Assembly: GCF_032854445.1 (NCBI RefSeq) | Contig: NC_088295.1 | Location: 65,949,249 to 66,013,248, forward strand | From: Liolophura sinensis | Lineage: Eukaryota > Mollusca > Polyplacophora > Chitonida > Chitonidae | Length of the DNA stretch: 64,000 nucleotides | Direction of reading: 5' to 3' | Shown here: positions 21,600 through 32,654 of the stretch, one piece after another | How the letters are laid out: every line of letters starts with the position of its first letter | Numbering within the stretch: position 1 is the stretch's first letter | Program-made: the position numbers and the translations under genes | Notes under the pieces: generated by a model | What the model was told of the DNA's origin: nothing | The model's database searches: none | Seen by the model: the letters and a program-made list of their open reading frames with translations, nothing else

Positions 21600-21700
21600 T
21601 TTGTTTAATTAAATGTGATGGGTGTTTTGTGACGCTGTATACACAAGAATAATGCACTTCTATAATGGCGATCAGGTTTATTGTGAATGAACACTGGAGT
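21600..21700 (-). mobile_element. SINE-A, strongly diverged
   Basis: GATGGGTGTTTTGTGACGC, then ACACAAGAATAATGCACTTC and ATAATGGCGATCAGG match the SINE-A 3' half in reverse at low similarity. Confidence 0.55.
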
Positions 21701-23485
21701 GCCCAGATTAAGCCACTGCCTGTTGGCAAGTAGAATTTTAATTTTAAGTTTGGAAGTTTTTTTTATACTTCAGAAGAAGATGTTCGAAACTGCAGTCGGA
21801 ATAAAAAGATGTAGAAAAAGTTGAAAAAGCACATTTGTACTTTATTATACCATTTCTCCACATGAAAAAAATCGTACTTTTATACATACAGACTTATACA
21901 ATAATATGTATATATTTGCCTTGTGCTTAACGAACTGTGAACCAGTGTAAATAGGTAAATATATTGTCGATAAAGGAAGGCTGTGGAGACATGGTTTGTT
22001 AGCATGCGCAATACCAAAGCCAGCATCAGTAATTTTTACTAAAGAGCCCATCCTCCCGGCAGGTAAAAAATGCAAATAAACCATCAAACAGCAGATTTCC
22101 CTTTTACACATACATGTACAGCGATTAACGAAATGTAAAACGCTAGGTGCATAACGAAATACCCTTAAGTCAGTACACGCCTAGAATTTCATGCAATATC
22201 TGTATGTCGTCCATGGCCTCATGTCTATGTTCTGACAATTGATCATTTTCTAATTAGCAACTAAAATTCTGAATATTTGCCCTTAAACTCGTATAACTAA
22301 ATACGTGTAACCAGATGGGCTGACAAACGTCATACAGGTACGGACATTGTCGCCTTATCTATATAGGCCAGGTTAGAAATAACCTGTTATTCTTCATATA
22401 CACGTGTACACGAAATGAATGCTGTCAACGTCATAATGTAAAACATAGTAGAGTAAGGTGATTATGGGAGTGTTTAACTTTGAGTAAGCTCTTACAAATG
22501 AATGAATGGTTACAGTTAAGTGCCACATTGACAGTGCTTCAGACATATCGATGCAATCGTGGGTATCTTAATACTCAGTATTAGATGTTTGAATATAAAC
22601 TCAATTAACTAGCCTAATTATTGAAGAGGAATAATCACAACGTATTAGGTGGTCGTGTTAAATAGCATATATATGTAACAATGTTCTGTATATTAAAGAG
22701 CTACTACATGCAGTGTGAAGACCTGGATGTCTTAAAAGGAGGTTAAATGATAAGGATTGAGATAGTCTGAATTGCTCTCCTAAATAGTTAAAAAATAGCA
22801 ATGTATTAAAACCGCTGTCACTAGTTTCAGAGGATAGTACGGAAACAAAAGCTTTCTGCCTGGTCTGACGTCTGAAGATCACTTGGCATCATCCATCCCT
22901 GACGTTTAGCAACAAATGACGTCGCACTTTCAAACGTCGTTCCAGCATAACTGCCTGACTCGACGCCACATCTACTTGACTAATCGTCATAAGGAACATT
23001 ATCCCGTCACATCAGGAAAATTGTGAGGAAACTGTCGAAGATTTTTTTATGAGGACTCTTCTTTCATACGAGTTAATTAGTGCTATTCGTCGTAAATCTT
23101 TTTGAACCCTGGTGTCAGCTCTGTTCCCTGAGGTATCCTTCAGTATCATTTTATTATTTCCGCGTAGCTTCTCTTAGGACTAATGTAGCACTTTAAGTAT
23201 ATCAACATGATTTGAGGTAAGCATTGTGTATATAACGACAACCGTGTAGCGTAACAGTCTTGTGACTTCGGCCAATATTTTTCTTTCCTTTGAAACCAGA
23301 CAGAATAAGTATAGCTATTGTGTGGGTAGAATTTAGGTCGAAAGTTTTGAAAATACGCGAGAAAGGCAACAGGTGGTGTAAATTCTAACGAATGTTTCTT
23401 TGTCAGGCAGGGAACACGTGGACTCGCTTGGCTGCTCAACCTGTGGTCAGACTTCATTTACTATGGGTATGACAGCTGGTGGTAT

Positions 23486-23505
23486 GGGGGGGGGGGGGGG
23501 GGGGG
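23486..23505 (+). repeat. Poly-G tract (20 G)
   Basis: Uninterrupted G run in AT-rich DNA. The exact length may be affected by sequencing. Confidence 0.9.
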
Positions 23506-24064
23506 AGCACTAAGCTGTACGTAAGGTGGGTGATAGAGCCGAACAACCTGGCCGTATTTCGGGCTATACTAATCGATCATTATAAAGGCGTCTGTCAGTT
23601 GCCATGGTATAATTAAGGGTTTACTTAACAAAGTGACATGAAACTTGCCACTGGGCGTCTTTACAAAACTATATATGCCTATATTTATATATGCATATTT
23701 GACGCCCTAATGGCTAAGATATAGACCAGTCACGAGCGACGAATATGCTGTTTTCATCCGACAGAAATGTACTGTCTTCAAGAAACCCAAAGCAAAATAG
23801 CTGTTGAGTTTAGTGTTCCCAGAATGGTGACCCAGTGAGGCAGCACTAAATATATGTTGCAATTCTGTTAGACCACTACACACAAGACCCTATGACCCTA
23901 AACAAATCGACCTTGTGGGGTTAATGAATATATTCACCACTAGAGTTTCTGTCTCTGTCTAGGCGTAAGAAATTCGCCTCTGCATCTGATGAAATGTCCA
24001 GTTCCAAATCATTAAATTGCATATGTGGAAATGATATGGGCAAATCAGATATGGTAAGACTGGA

Positions 24065-24209
24065 AGGTAGATACGAACCTGAGGATGGTCGTGGGTTTCC
24101 TTCGGACTCTGCGCGGTGTCCTCAAACCATAATGCTGGCCACCGTCGTATAAGTGAAATATTCTTGAGTAAGGCGTAAAACACCAATCAAATAAATAAAT
24201 AAATGAATT
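24065..24209 (+). mobile_element. SINE-A 3' half
   Basis: GATGGTCGTGGGTTTCC, CATAATGCTGGCCACCGTCG, GTGAAATATTCTTGAG and an AAATAAATAAATAAATG tail, in sense. Confidence 0.88.
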
Positions 24210-24884
24210 ATTGAACGTACCATTATATCTGTTTGTGCCAAGAATATTAATATTAATAAATTTGCGATTGTCGTACCGCGACTCTTCATGCACCTAAGCT
24301 TATCCACACCCTTTAAATCGTCTCTGTATATCTAAGATATTGCTAGCGTGGCGTTAAGCGCTAATAATCTATTCCTGTTCTTAAAATAACTGCCAACAAT
24401 TCTAGAAAGCCTGCGATATAGATCGGACATTAGGTCTGTCTGCAGCCATACAGATTCTAGTGGTGGACACGTGTTATGAATAAATATCAATAACATTTGA
24501 TATGGGAGACATGTGCTTATATCGATTTGATGTTATAGACCGTCCATCTAACGTCGATAGCTGTAACACTGACAAGATACAAAGCGCGGATTGCCCATGT
24601 CGAACTCAAGGTCCACGTTACCTGCGCAGATAGGATTTGAGCAGAGTTTCTGTACACTAGCCCACTGAGTGCACAACCCTACTTTGCGATGCACCCAATA
24701 TGGTAGCAATAACTCAGGTAACAGGTGCATTAGTATCACAAGATTCTAGTCAGTACACGGACGCTACCGCGGGAGATAACGCTGCTATCCTGTAATTACA
24801 TGATACTCAGGTAAGGCAGCCTAAAGCCACATGTATATACCCTTTAGCAAACTAACATATTTAGTTAAATATATTTAAACATAG

Positions 24885-25078
24885 TCTGCTGTGAGTTCAA
24901 GTCCAGTTCATGATGGCTTCCTCTCCGGCCGTGGTTGGGAGGGTCTTCCAACAACCTGCAGATGGTTGTGGGTTTTCCCCGGGCTCTGTCCGGTTTCCCC
25001 CACCATAATGCTTTCCGCCGTCGTATAGTCTGCGGCGTAAAACATCAATTAAATAAATAAATAATAATAATAATAAAA
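24885..25078 (+). mobile_element. SINE-A, nearly full length
   Basis: Sense copy from the B-box region (GAGTTCAAGTCCAGTTCATG) to a tail that changes from AAATA to AATAATAAT. The conserved GTGAAATATTCTTGAG block is deleted in this copy. Confidence 0.85.
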
Positions 25079-25444
25079 GTTAATCATAGTCAGTTGAAAT
25101 CTTTCAGCCGTGACCAAGGAATTTGCTCTGTTTCCCCCGTTCTAACATTCTGTGGGGCCTAAGTGACAATACGCTGACAGTTCACGCTGTGTCATGTGAC
25201 CTGTCAAAAATGTTGGGCAACTATTTTTGATTACATTCACTATAACATGGCGTTTGAAAACAGTACATACAATGTAATTTAGAGTGGAGGAATGACATAG
25301 ACGATTGAAAATCTGAACATTTTTCACCATTCACCGTCCCTATTAACATGTATATTATGGGCGGATTTTGATACAGGTGTATTTCGGGTGCAGCATTTCT
25401 ACTCGCCTGTCGTTAATTTCATCTCGCTGCAGTGCTACACAGCT

Positions 25445-25647
25445 GACGATGGTATCGTCCTCGTGAGTTCAAGCCCTGATCATGCTGGCTTTTTTCCGCT
25501 CCTATGTGGAAAGGTCTCACGGCAACCTGCGGATTGTCATAGGTTTCCCCCTGGCTCTGCATGGTTCTCTCCCACAATAATGTCGACCGCAGTCATATAT
25601 ATGTACCGGTAAGTGAAATATTCTTGAGTACGCGATAAAACTCCAAA

Positions 25648-25678
<31 letters not shown>

Positions 25679-25680
25679 AT
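25445..25680 (+). mobile_element. SINE-A, nearly full length with long tail
   Basis: B-box region GTGAGTTCAAGCCCTG, central part, GTGAAATATTCTTGAG block, then about 45 bp of (AAAT)n. A short duplication gives TATATATGTACCGG before the block. Confidence 0.85.
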
Positions 25681-26329
25681 GTTGAAGATGATGTGAATAC
25701 AACAGGTTTTCATATTGTACAGGTAACACCAGGCACCGTTAGATGTTGGACAATTTAAAGCACAGATGTAGGCCTGCTGACTGAGTGTCAAAGTCACATA
25801 GCATAATGGCCATTGGGTAAGAAATATATTATACTTATGTATTTTATTTGATCATTGATTAAGAATTGCTCTGCCACACGATGGTGCACAGATATGTACA
25901 CCATGTCGGTGGTAGACACATGATCTTCGAAGAACGTTAGACTACCACAATCACCATGGTCGCCGCTTTTTGACACCAAAGTCACAAGAAAAGTAAGAGA
26001 AGGGGAATCATCAGTCCAAGGTCAGATTTAAACCTGCTTCTCGTATGTCTAATTGATGGGATCAATGAAATTCACGGAACTTCACGGAATTCTGTTCATT
26101 ACATCTGGGGAAATTTGACACTTGCTTGCCAATGGTTACTGGTTTCCTTTAAAACACACTGAAAACTCATGGACTTTATGGGAAGAACAGCAGAGAAGGA
26201 AGTAAGCCCATATACAGGTCATATATATGCTATAGTAGTCCAGATTCCTCTATGACGTCACTTATGCAAACAGAGTACTGAAATGAATAATTGGGAATTG
26301 TAATGACAAATGCTACTCTACTTCATATG

Positions 26330-28072
26330 TGCAGTGAGGAATACGTGGAGGAGTGTGTGGTAAGGGAAGAGCCTGGTGAGAGGAGTGTGAAGTAAGGGAT
26401 ACGTCTGTTTAGAGGTGTGTGATGTGAGGGATGCGTCTGGAGAGAGGTGTGTGAAGTGATATACACGTCTGGTGAGAGGAGTGTGAAGTAAGGGATAAGT
26501 TTGATGAGAGGAGTGTGAATTAAAGGTTATGTCTTATGAGAGGCGTGTGAAGTGATATACACGTCTGGTGAGAGGAGTGTGAAGTAAGGGATAAGTTTGA
26601 TGAGAGGAGTGTGAATTAAAGGTTATGTCTTATGAGAGGCGTGTGAAGTGATATACACGTCTGGTGAGAGGAGTGGGATGTAAGGGATACGCCCGGTGGG
26701 AGATGTGTGAAATGTGAAATACATCTGGTGGGAGGAGTGTGAAATAAGGGATAAGCCTCGTAAGAGGAGTGTGAAGTAAGGTATACGTCTGGTGGGAGGA
26801 GTGTGAAGTGAATGATCTGTCTGGTGAGAGAAGTGTGAAGTAAAAGATACGTCTGGTAGGAGGAGGATGAAGTAAGGGATAGGCCTGGTAAGAGGTGTGT
26901 GAAGTAAGGGATGCCTCTGGTGAGAGGTGTGTGAAGTGAGAAATACTTCTGGGTGAGAGGTATGTGTAGTGAGAGATGCGTCTGGTGAGAGGAGTGTGAA
27001 GTGAGGAGTACCTCTAGTCAGAGGAGTGTGAAGTAAGGGGTCTGGTGAGGGGTGTGTTTAATGAGAGATACATCTGCTGTGAGGTGTGTCTAATGAGAGA
27101 TACATCTGGTGAGAGGAGTGTTTAGTGAGAAATACGCCTGGTGAGAGGAGTGTGAAGTGAAAAATACATCTGGTAACAGGGGTGGGAAATGAGGGATACG
27201 TCTAGTGAGAGGTGTGTTTAGTGAGGAATACGTCTGGTGAGAGGAACATGAAGTGAGAGATACGTCTGGTGAGAGGAGTGTGAAGTGAGGATTACATCTG
27301 GTAGGAGGAGTGTGAAGTAAGGGATGTTTGGTGAGAGGAGTTTGATGTAAGGGATGCTTCTGGTGGGAGGAGTATGAAGTTAGAAATATATCTGTTGAGA
27401 GCAGTGTGTAATGAGGGATATCCCTTGTGAAAGTAGTGTGAAGTGAGTGATACGTCTGGTGGAAGGAGTGTGGAGCAAGGGATAAGCCTGGTGAGAGGAA
27501 TGTAAAATAAGGGATATGTCTTGTGGGAGGAGTGTGAAGTAAGGGATACGTATGGTGGGAGGACTGTGAAGTAAGGGATACGCCTGGTGGAAGGTGTGTG
27601 GAGTAAGGGATACGTCTGGTGGAAGGAGAGTGAAGTAAGGGATACGTGTGGTTTGAGGAGTGTGAAGTTAGAGATACGTCTTGTGAGCGGTGTGTGTAGC
27701 GAAAGATGTGTCTGGTGAGAGGAGTGTGAAGTGAATGATACGTCTGTGAGAGGAGTGTAAAGTGAGAGATACATCTGGTGAGAGGTGTGTGAAGTGAGAG
27801 ATACGTCTGGTGAGAAGAGTGAAGTGAGTGATACGCCTGATGAGAGTAGTGCGTAGTAAGAGATACGTCTGGTGAGAGGAGTGTTAAGTAAAAGGGATAA
27901 GCCTGTTGAGAGGAATGTGAAGTAAAGTATACGTCTGTTGAGAGGCGTTTGATGTTAGAGATAGTGCGTAGTGAGTGATACATTTGGTGAGAGTGCGTAC
28001 TGAGAGATACGTCTGGTGAGGCCAGTGTGAAACTAGAAATACGTCTGATGAGAGGAATGTGTAGTGAGAGAC
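26330..28072 (+). repeat. 32-bp minisatellite, about 50 units
   Basis: Purine-rich units such as GAGAGGAGTGTGAAGTGAG plus GATACGTCTGGT, period about 32-33 bp, over 1.74 kb. One 97-bp stretch (three units) is repeated almost exactly at about 26453 and 26550. The array ends about 120 bp before the sulfotransferase start codon. Period 32 is not a multiple of three, and the long frames seen on the - strand arise because the units lack stops. Confidence 0.95.
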
Positions 28073-28190
28073 CCCTTTGGAGAGCAGTGGTAAGATATTG
28101 ACAGAATGGACAAGTGCTGTATTTTCACTGTGCTGTGACCATTTGTCAGCATTTGACCAAACTGTAATCGCCGCTCTGGGTTTTCTTTGT

Positions 28191-29339
28191 ATGGTGTACA
28201 TCTTAATTATATTATCGATGTTGACAGTTCATCACATCAAAGATTTGTTTTGTTTTCCCAGGAGATGGATAAAACTGGAGCATTATTTTTGTACGATTAT
28301 TTTCCTTGGTACGTTTGGAACAATCTTACTCGTCACCAGGGTTACACTGAGCTCGACGCGACAAGTGGACCTTTGTGGGAAACCCAAAACCCACGTGTTC
28401 TTTTTACGCGTACCCAAAACGGGCACCAGCACAAGTACTTTCATTTTCTGGCGTTATGCCATTCGTCACAATGTCTCGGTGCTGTTACCAAAGCCCGATA
28501 AGGAAGAAACCTACTCTGGAATTGAACCCAACCTCCACGAGGTCAATTCTCCACCGTACGAGATTGTGGCCAATCAGCTGATTTACAACCCAGTAAACTT
28601 TGCTCGGTTCTTGCCTAATGACACGGCGTACATTGCTCAGTTAAGACACCCTTTGAAACATCTATCGTCGGTCATCCACTACCACGGCCACGACTATCTC
28701 CAGAGGCTGTCGCAAAGCGACAAAGTTAAAGAATATCTGCTGAACCCGATGAAGTATGAAAGCAAATGGAATTTCGGTATATCATTAACGAACAACCCAT
28801 ATGCCTTCTATTTTGGCCTAGACAAGAGGTCACTGCATAATCCTGTATCCATCGCAGCTGTGCTTGCAAGAGCTGAGAAGGATTTTACCGCTGTGTTAAT
28901 TTTGGAAAGAATGGATGAATCTTTGATCATGATGAAGAGGACACTATGCTGGAGGTTTGAGGACATCATATACACAGTGGAAAATGTTAACAGGGCAAAA
29001 CCCCAGATTTTACTGGACAAGAGCGTTCAAGAAAAACACGAGAAATGGGCTGTGGCAGACTATAAGATATATAACCACTTTGTGAAAAAATTGCAAAATT
29101 ATATTGAAAATGGAGGAAAAGACTTTCAGTTAGAAGTGTCAGAATTCAAATCAGTTCTAAAAGACATTCATACATTTTGTGACAGCTCTGGGCGCGAGGC
29201 TGGCAGCTATATAAACCTACCAGGTGGCGCTTTCTATGATCCATTTACCTACACGTCTGAGAACTGCACGCTTTTATTCACAAGTGCCATAGATTTACGG
29301 AATATTATCAGAAAAAGACAAGGGATGAAACTTGAATGA
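28191..29339 (+). CDS. Galactose-3-O-sulfotransferase-type Golgi enzyme
   Basis: Intronless frame of 382 residues from an ATG at 28191 (an ATG at 28218 is also possible) to TGA. The family (galactosylceramide sulfotransferase / Gal3ST) moves sulfate from PAPS to the 3-OH of galactose on lipids or glycans in the Golgi. Seen: a membrane segment YFCTIIFLGTFGTILLV near residues 32-48, giving a type II topology; RVPKTGTSTS near 74-82, the 5'-phosphosulfate loop; LRHPLKHLSSVIHYHG near 151-164, the 3'-phosphate site; three N-glycosylation sequons (HNVS, NDT, NCT). The open frame extends upstream without ATG to 28077, so a spliced 5' exon is possible. Substrate is unknown. A broken paralogue lies 7 kb downstream. 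Confidence 0.85.
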   Translation: MVYILIILSMLTVHHIKDLFCFPRRWIKLEHYFCTIIFLGTFGTILLVTRVTLSSTRQVDLCGKPKTHVFFLRVPKTGTSTSTFIFWRYAIRHNVSVLLPKPDKEETYSGIEPNLHEVNSPPYEIVANQLIYNPVNFARFLPNDTAYIAQLRHPLKHLSSVIHYHGHDYLQRLSQSDKVKEYLLNPMKYESKWNFGISLTNNPYAFYFGLDKRSLHNPVSIAAVLARAEKDFTAVLILERMDESLIMMKRTLCWRFEDIIYTVENVNRAKPQILLDKSVQEKHEKWAVADYKIYNHFVKKLQNYIENGGKDFQLEVSEFKSVLKDIHTFCDSSGREAGSYINLPGGAFYDPFTYTSENCTLLFTSAIDLRNIIRKRQGMKLE

Positions 29340-29651
29340 AAAATTCATGTAAAAAGACATTTAGCAATCAGTGTTGACCTTAACCACCAGCAGTGTAACC
29401 CCTCTTTTTTATGCGTCTATATGCACTGCAATGTTTGACAACTGACAGGAGTCACGTTTTGAAATATGGCGAATCTATAAGACTAGCCTGTTCGGAATTT
29501 ATTGTCTAAATTTAACATAGGTACAAATGGATAGTACGCATGTCCACTTCTTTTGCATATGCCTGAATGTGTAAAACTATATTTACATATCTGAAAGCTT
29601 TGCTTTATCCACACAGGCAGACTCTAAACAACGCATGCGAAATGGAAACTT

Positions 29652-29914
29652 CCAGACTGCTATTCAAAGAAACGCCCCCTGGTGTCAGAATCGGGAATTA
29701 TTGGCATCACGTGATAACCCGCATTATGTGTCATTAATGTACCAGGAATGATATCGGTAGGTGCAGTAATAATGGATATATGGGCCAGACTGCTATCCAC
29801 AGAAGCGTCCCCTGGTGTCAGAATCGGAAATTATTGGCATCACGTGATAGCCGGTATTAGGTGTCATTAATGTACCAAGTATGATGTCGGGTAGGTGCAG
29901 TAATAATGTAGGTA
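29652..29914 (+). repeat. 132-bp direct tandem duplication
   Basis: Two copies (29652-29783 and 29784-29914) of a segment with CCCCTGGTGTCAGAATCGG, TTATTGGCATCACGTGATA and GTAGGTGCAGTAATAATG, about 90% alike. It lies 300 bp after the sulfotransferase stop. Each copy contains the E-box-like palindrome ATCACGTGAT. Confidence 0.85.
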
Positions 29915-30525
29915 TAGCGCAATACATAATTTATAGAAATAATGACTTGTCTCCGTTGATTAGCAAACCGCTATTTCACATTAAAAAAGATTGTCTTCCT
30001 CGACTCGTTTTAAATGTCTGTGAAGTTATTCGTAACAGACTCTTTCACCTCTGTGCAAGCGATCGAAATTACAATCAAATAACATTAAGTTGAACGTCTT
30101 AAATTTGTAATTTTGAATACAGCGAAGTACCCCAGAATTTATGCGCCATAGAGCGTCTGTCACACGGTATTACACTGACCGCTGATACCACCACCCATTG
30201 ATTACTCCATCGTGCACATACTTTGAGGTTTATCAATGGAACTTGTTTATTTGGAATATGCTTAGTAAATATAATGATTCAGTTCTCACACGCATTCCTG
30301 TCCATGTTTAATGTCATTTGTATAAATTTTGCGTATGATGACAAATTTTACAGTGTCATAATTACGTTAATTACAAAGTAAGCACCGTTTTCGTCAATCT
30401 CAGTCTGTCATTTTGTACTGATGGAATCGTTTTTGAGTTATAGTTGAATTATACATATCTGGAGGGATACATGCATGTACATTTATGTGGTTTATTGGCT
30501 TAAGTAGACTTTCATTCGCTGAGAA
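29915..30525 (+). other. Non-coding stretch
   Basis: AT-rich DNA with no protein or repeat that I recognise. Confidence 0.5.
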
Positions 30526-30527
30526 TT

Positions 30528-30943
30528 GCGCTCAGCATTGAGAGCAAGGAAACAGGACTGGTTGGCCCGGTGTCAGTATAATGTAACTAGGTGGGGGTAT
30601 CATGTCTGGTGTCTTCGGCATGATACTTCAGTGAGGCATCATTTTGGCGGCATGGCCTCATCCTGCCACAAGAAGTTACACTTTGTGTACACACGCCTAA
30701 TGATTCCTCGTCGTCATATAACTGAAAATTATTTATTTATTTATTTCATGAATATTTCACTTTACGACGGCGGCCAGCATTATGGTGGGTGGAAACCGGG
30801 CAAGGGCCCGGGGAATCCCACGACCATCCGCAGGTTGCTGAGAGCATCCCAAATACGACCGGAGAGAAAGCCAGCATGGGCTCACAGCGACCGGAGAAAT
30901 TAAGTAAGATGTTAAACCCCAAGCATTCATTCCTTTATTCGTT
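30528..30943 (+). mobile_element. SINE-B body, split by a SINE-A
   Basis: CTGGTTGGCCCGGTGTCAGT, GATACTTCAGTGAGGCA and CGTCGTCATATAACTGAAAA match the SINE-B body. After the SINE-A at 30731-30896 the SINE-B end resumes as GTTAAACCCCAAGCATTC. The tRNA head is missing. Confidence 0.85.
30731..30896 (-). mobile_element. SINE-A inserted into SINE-B
   Basis: Tail, ATATTTCACTT…CGGCGGCCAGCATTATGG, central part and head. It is flanked by AAATT on both sides (30726-30730 and 30897-30901), a target duplication. About 25 bp of the usual 3' block are deleted. Confidence 0.85.
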
Positions 30944-31044
30944 CAATCGCTGAAACACACGAGGTATTGGTTTAAACCCGCCTTTCGTAAATTTGTCGCG
31001 CTCTCCCTACTTGAGGGACCTTGATGGCGTTAAGTGATCGGGCA

Positions 31045-31142
31045 CTATAGTTTCCTCTACCCATAAATTGACTGCCATCGTATTAGTGAACATTTCTAGA
31101 GAACGGCGTTAAGAAACATTCAGATACTCAAATAAATAGATA
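31045..31142 (+). mobile_element. SINE-A 3' fragment, diverged
   Basis: TTTCCTCTACCCATAAATTG, TGCCATCGTATTAGTGAACA and CAAATAAATAGATAC match the SINE-A 3' third at low similarity. Confidence 0.55.
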
Positions 31143-32117
31143 CATTTGCAGAAGAATCGGAATAGACTTGGAAACGACCTGATGCAAGAACCAAGCACCT
31201 CCAGCAGCTAAACAGACTATAGCTGTGAGTGGCAGCTTTTGACACAGTCGTAAGGCATTTTTCTCAGTTCTGTTTTACTCTTCTGTTATATGGTAAGGAT
31301 GCGGCTTTTAAATCTCCAAACATACACTTAAGCGATATATAGGTTGTTTTTTTTTGCATTAGACACTGTAGTGTTGTGCATTATAATGTTAATGACAGCT
31401 AGAGAACCACATGTGCTCTCAACAAGGATTCACGTAGGATGTCGCTATAGTTACCAAATGTTACGTAATACCATAGCTTATCCATTGTAATTCATGATAA
31501 TATTTATTTCATGGGAGACGGTCTGTATCTTTACTCACGCAAAAGTATTTTTTTTTCAAATAAAAAGAAAGAGGAGCAAAAATTGGAAGTCCTCCCGGGG
31601 TGCAACATGTTCTCAACACGGACTTCGTCAGCCCACTGTACTATGGAGGGTGCCTGAGATACTTTGACAGAAACACGGGTTTTTCATTTGACAAAATATG
31701 ACAAAGCTGATCACATTATAAAGTTTATGTTCTACAATTGAAGAAAAAAGTTCACCAAAACGAATCTTCATAAGCACGAAGAAATAGACATATGAAAGTT
31801 TCAATAAAGATATTTTGCTGGTTAATATTAATCTTTAAACTGCAAATTAAAAACATTTGGTTTTCGTTTTTGTTTGAACGAAAAATTGGTGTTTTTGATC
31901 GAGAGAGCATTTTTGGAGGGTTGTTACTGAGCAACCATCTGTCATATGGCCATATATCTTCTGATATATCTTTATATTTCTGATTTGGAAATTTACAGAA
32001 TCGTGGTGGGATTTAGAAATTTCTTATCGTACCTCTCTGGGGCCGATTCCCCGCTTTACCGCATCAGGTCTTTTGATTCACACATACTGCAGCTTTCAAC
32101 GGAAGGCACACAACTTT
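31143..32117 (+). other. Non-coding stretch
   Basis: No supported gene; AT-rich, with short poly-T runs near 31335 and 31545. Confidence 0.5.
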
Positions 32118-32250
32118 ATTGTTTATCTATTTGATTGGTGTTTTGCGCTTTTAGCAAGGACATTTCCTTTAGCTCACGAAGATCATGATAAATCTCCTGA
32201 CCTAATGCAGCAGCCAAAGAACTGGAACGAGAACTGGGTTTGAACTTACG
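32118..32250 (-). mobile_element. SINE-A, strongly diverged
   Basis: TTTATCTATTTGATTGGTGTTTTGCGC opens it; the rest (GAACTGGGTTTGAACTTACG) resembles the B-box end. The centre is mostly lost. Confidence 0.55.
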
Positions 32251-32654
32251 ATGTCATCAGTGGATTAAGTTTGGTTAAGTTTGTAACTTAACTTAGATCA
32301 AATGTATTGTCTGAGTATTGATATTATGGTATTTTGTACAACACGGACACTTGTCTATTCTGAAACACGAAAACTTTAATGCATCGAAAATTGCCAACAA
32401 AATTATTAAACAATACTAAAATGATGTATTTTATTCGACGGTTAGGGTGAAAATTTGATTCTTCACGATGAAAGAAACAAATACACGAGCGGATTATGCA
32501 AGGTTTTAATATGACACTGAAGTTTTATTAAAGATGTGCACATGTACAGCACTAGGATGTCTCACCGAATACCGTGCTTCATTATGTAGCGTCAGAACAT
32601 TATTCTGTGCCAGGTGGAAATTTCTCATGAAGGGCAATGATATCGTCCATGCTA

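Larger units (their letters stand above)
20860..24060 (+). other. Intergenic DNA without a gene
   Basis: No recognisable protein on either strand. It contains a decayed SINE-A (21600-21700) and a run of 20 G (23486-23505). The remaining short frames have no family features. Confidence 0.6.

Noticed and set aside
27090-27983. 297-residue open frame on the - strand
   Set aside because: It lies wholly in the 32-bp minisatellite; the protein only repeats the unit in shifting frames, and the frame is open because units lack stops.
26330-28072. CRISPR-like array
   Set aside because: The units are contiguous and diverged with no unique spacers, in a spliced eukaryotic genome. It is a minisatellite.
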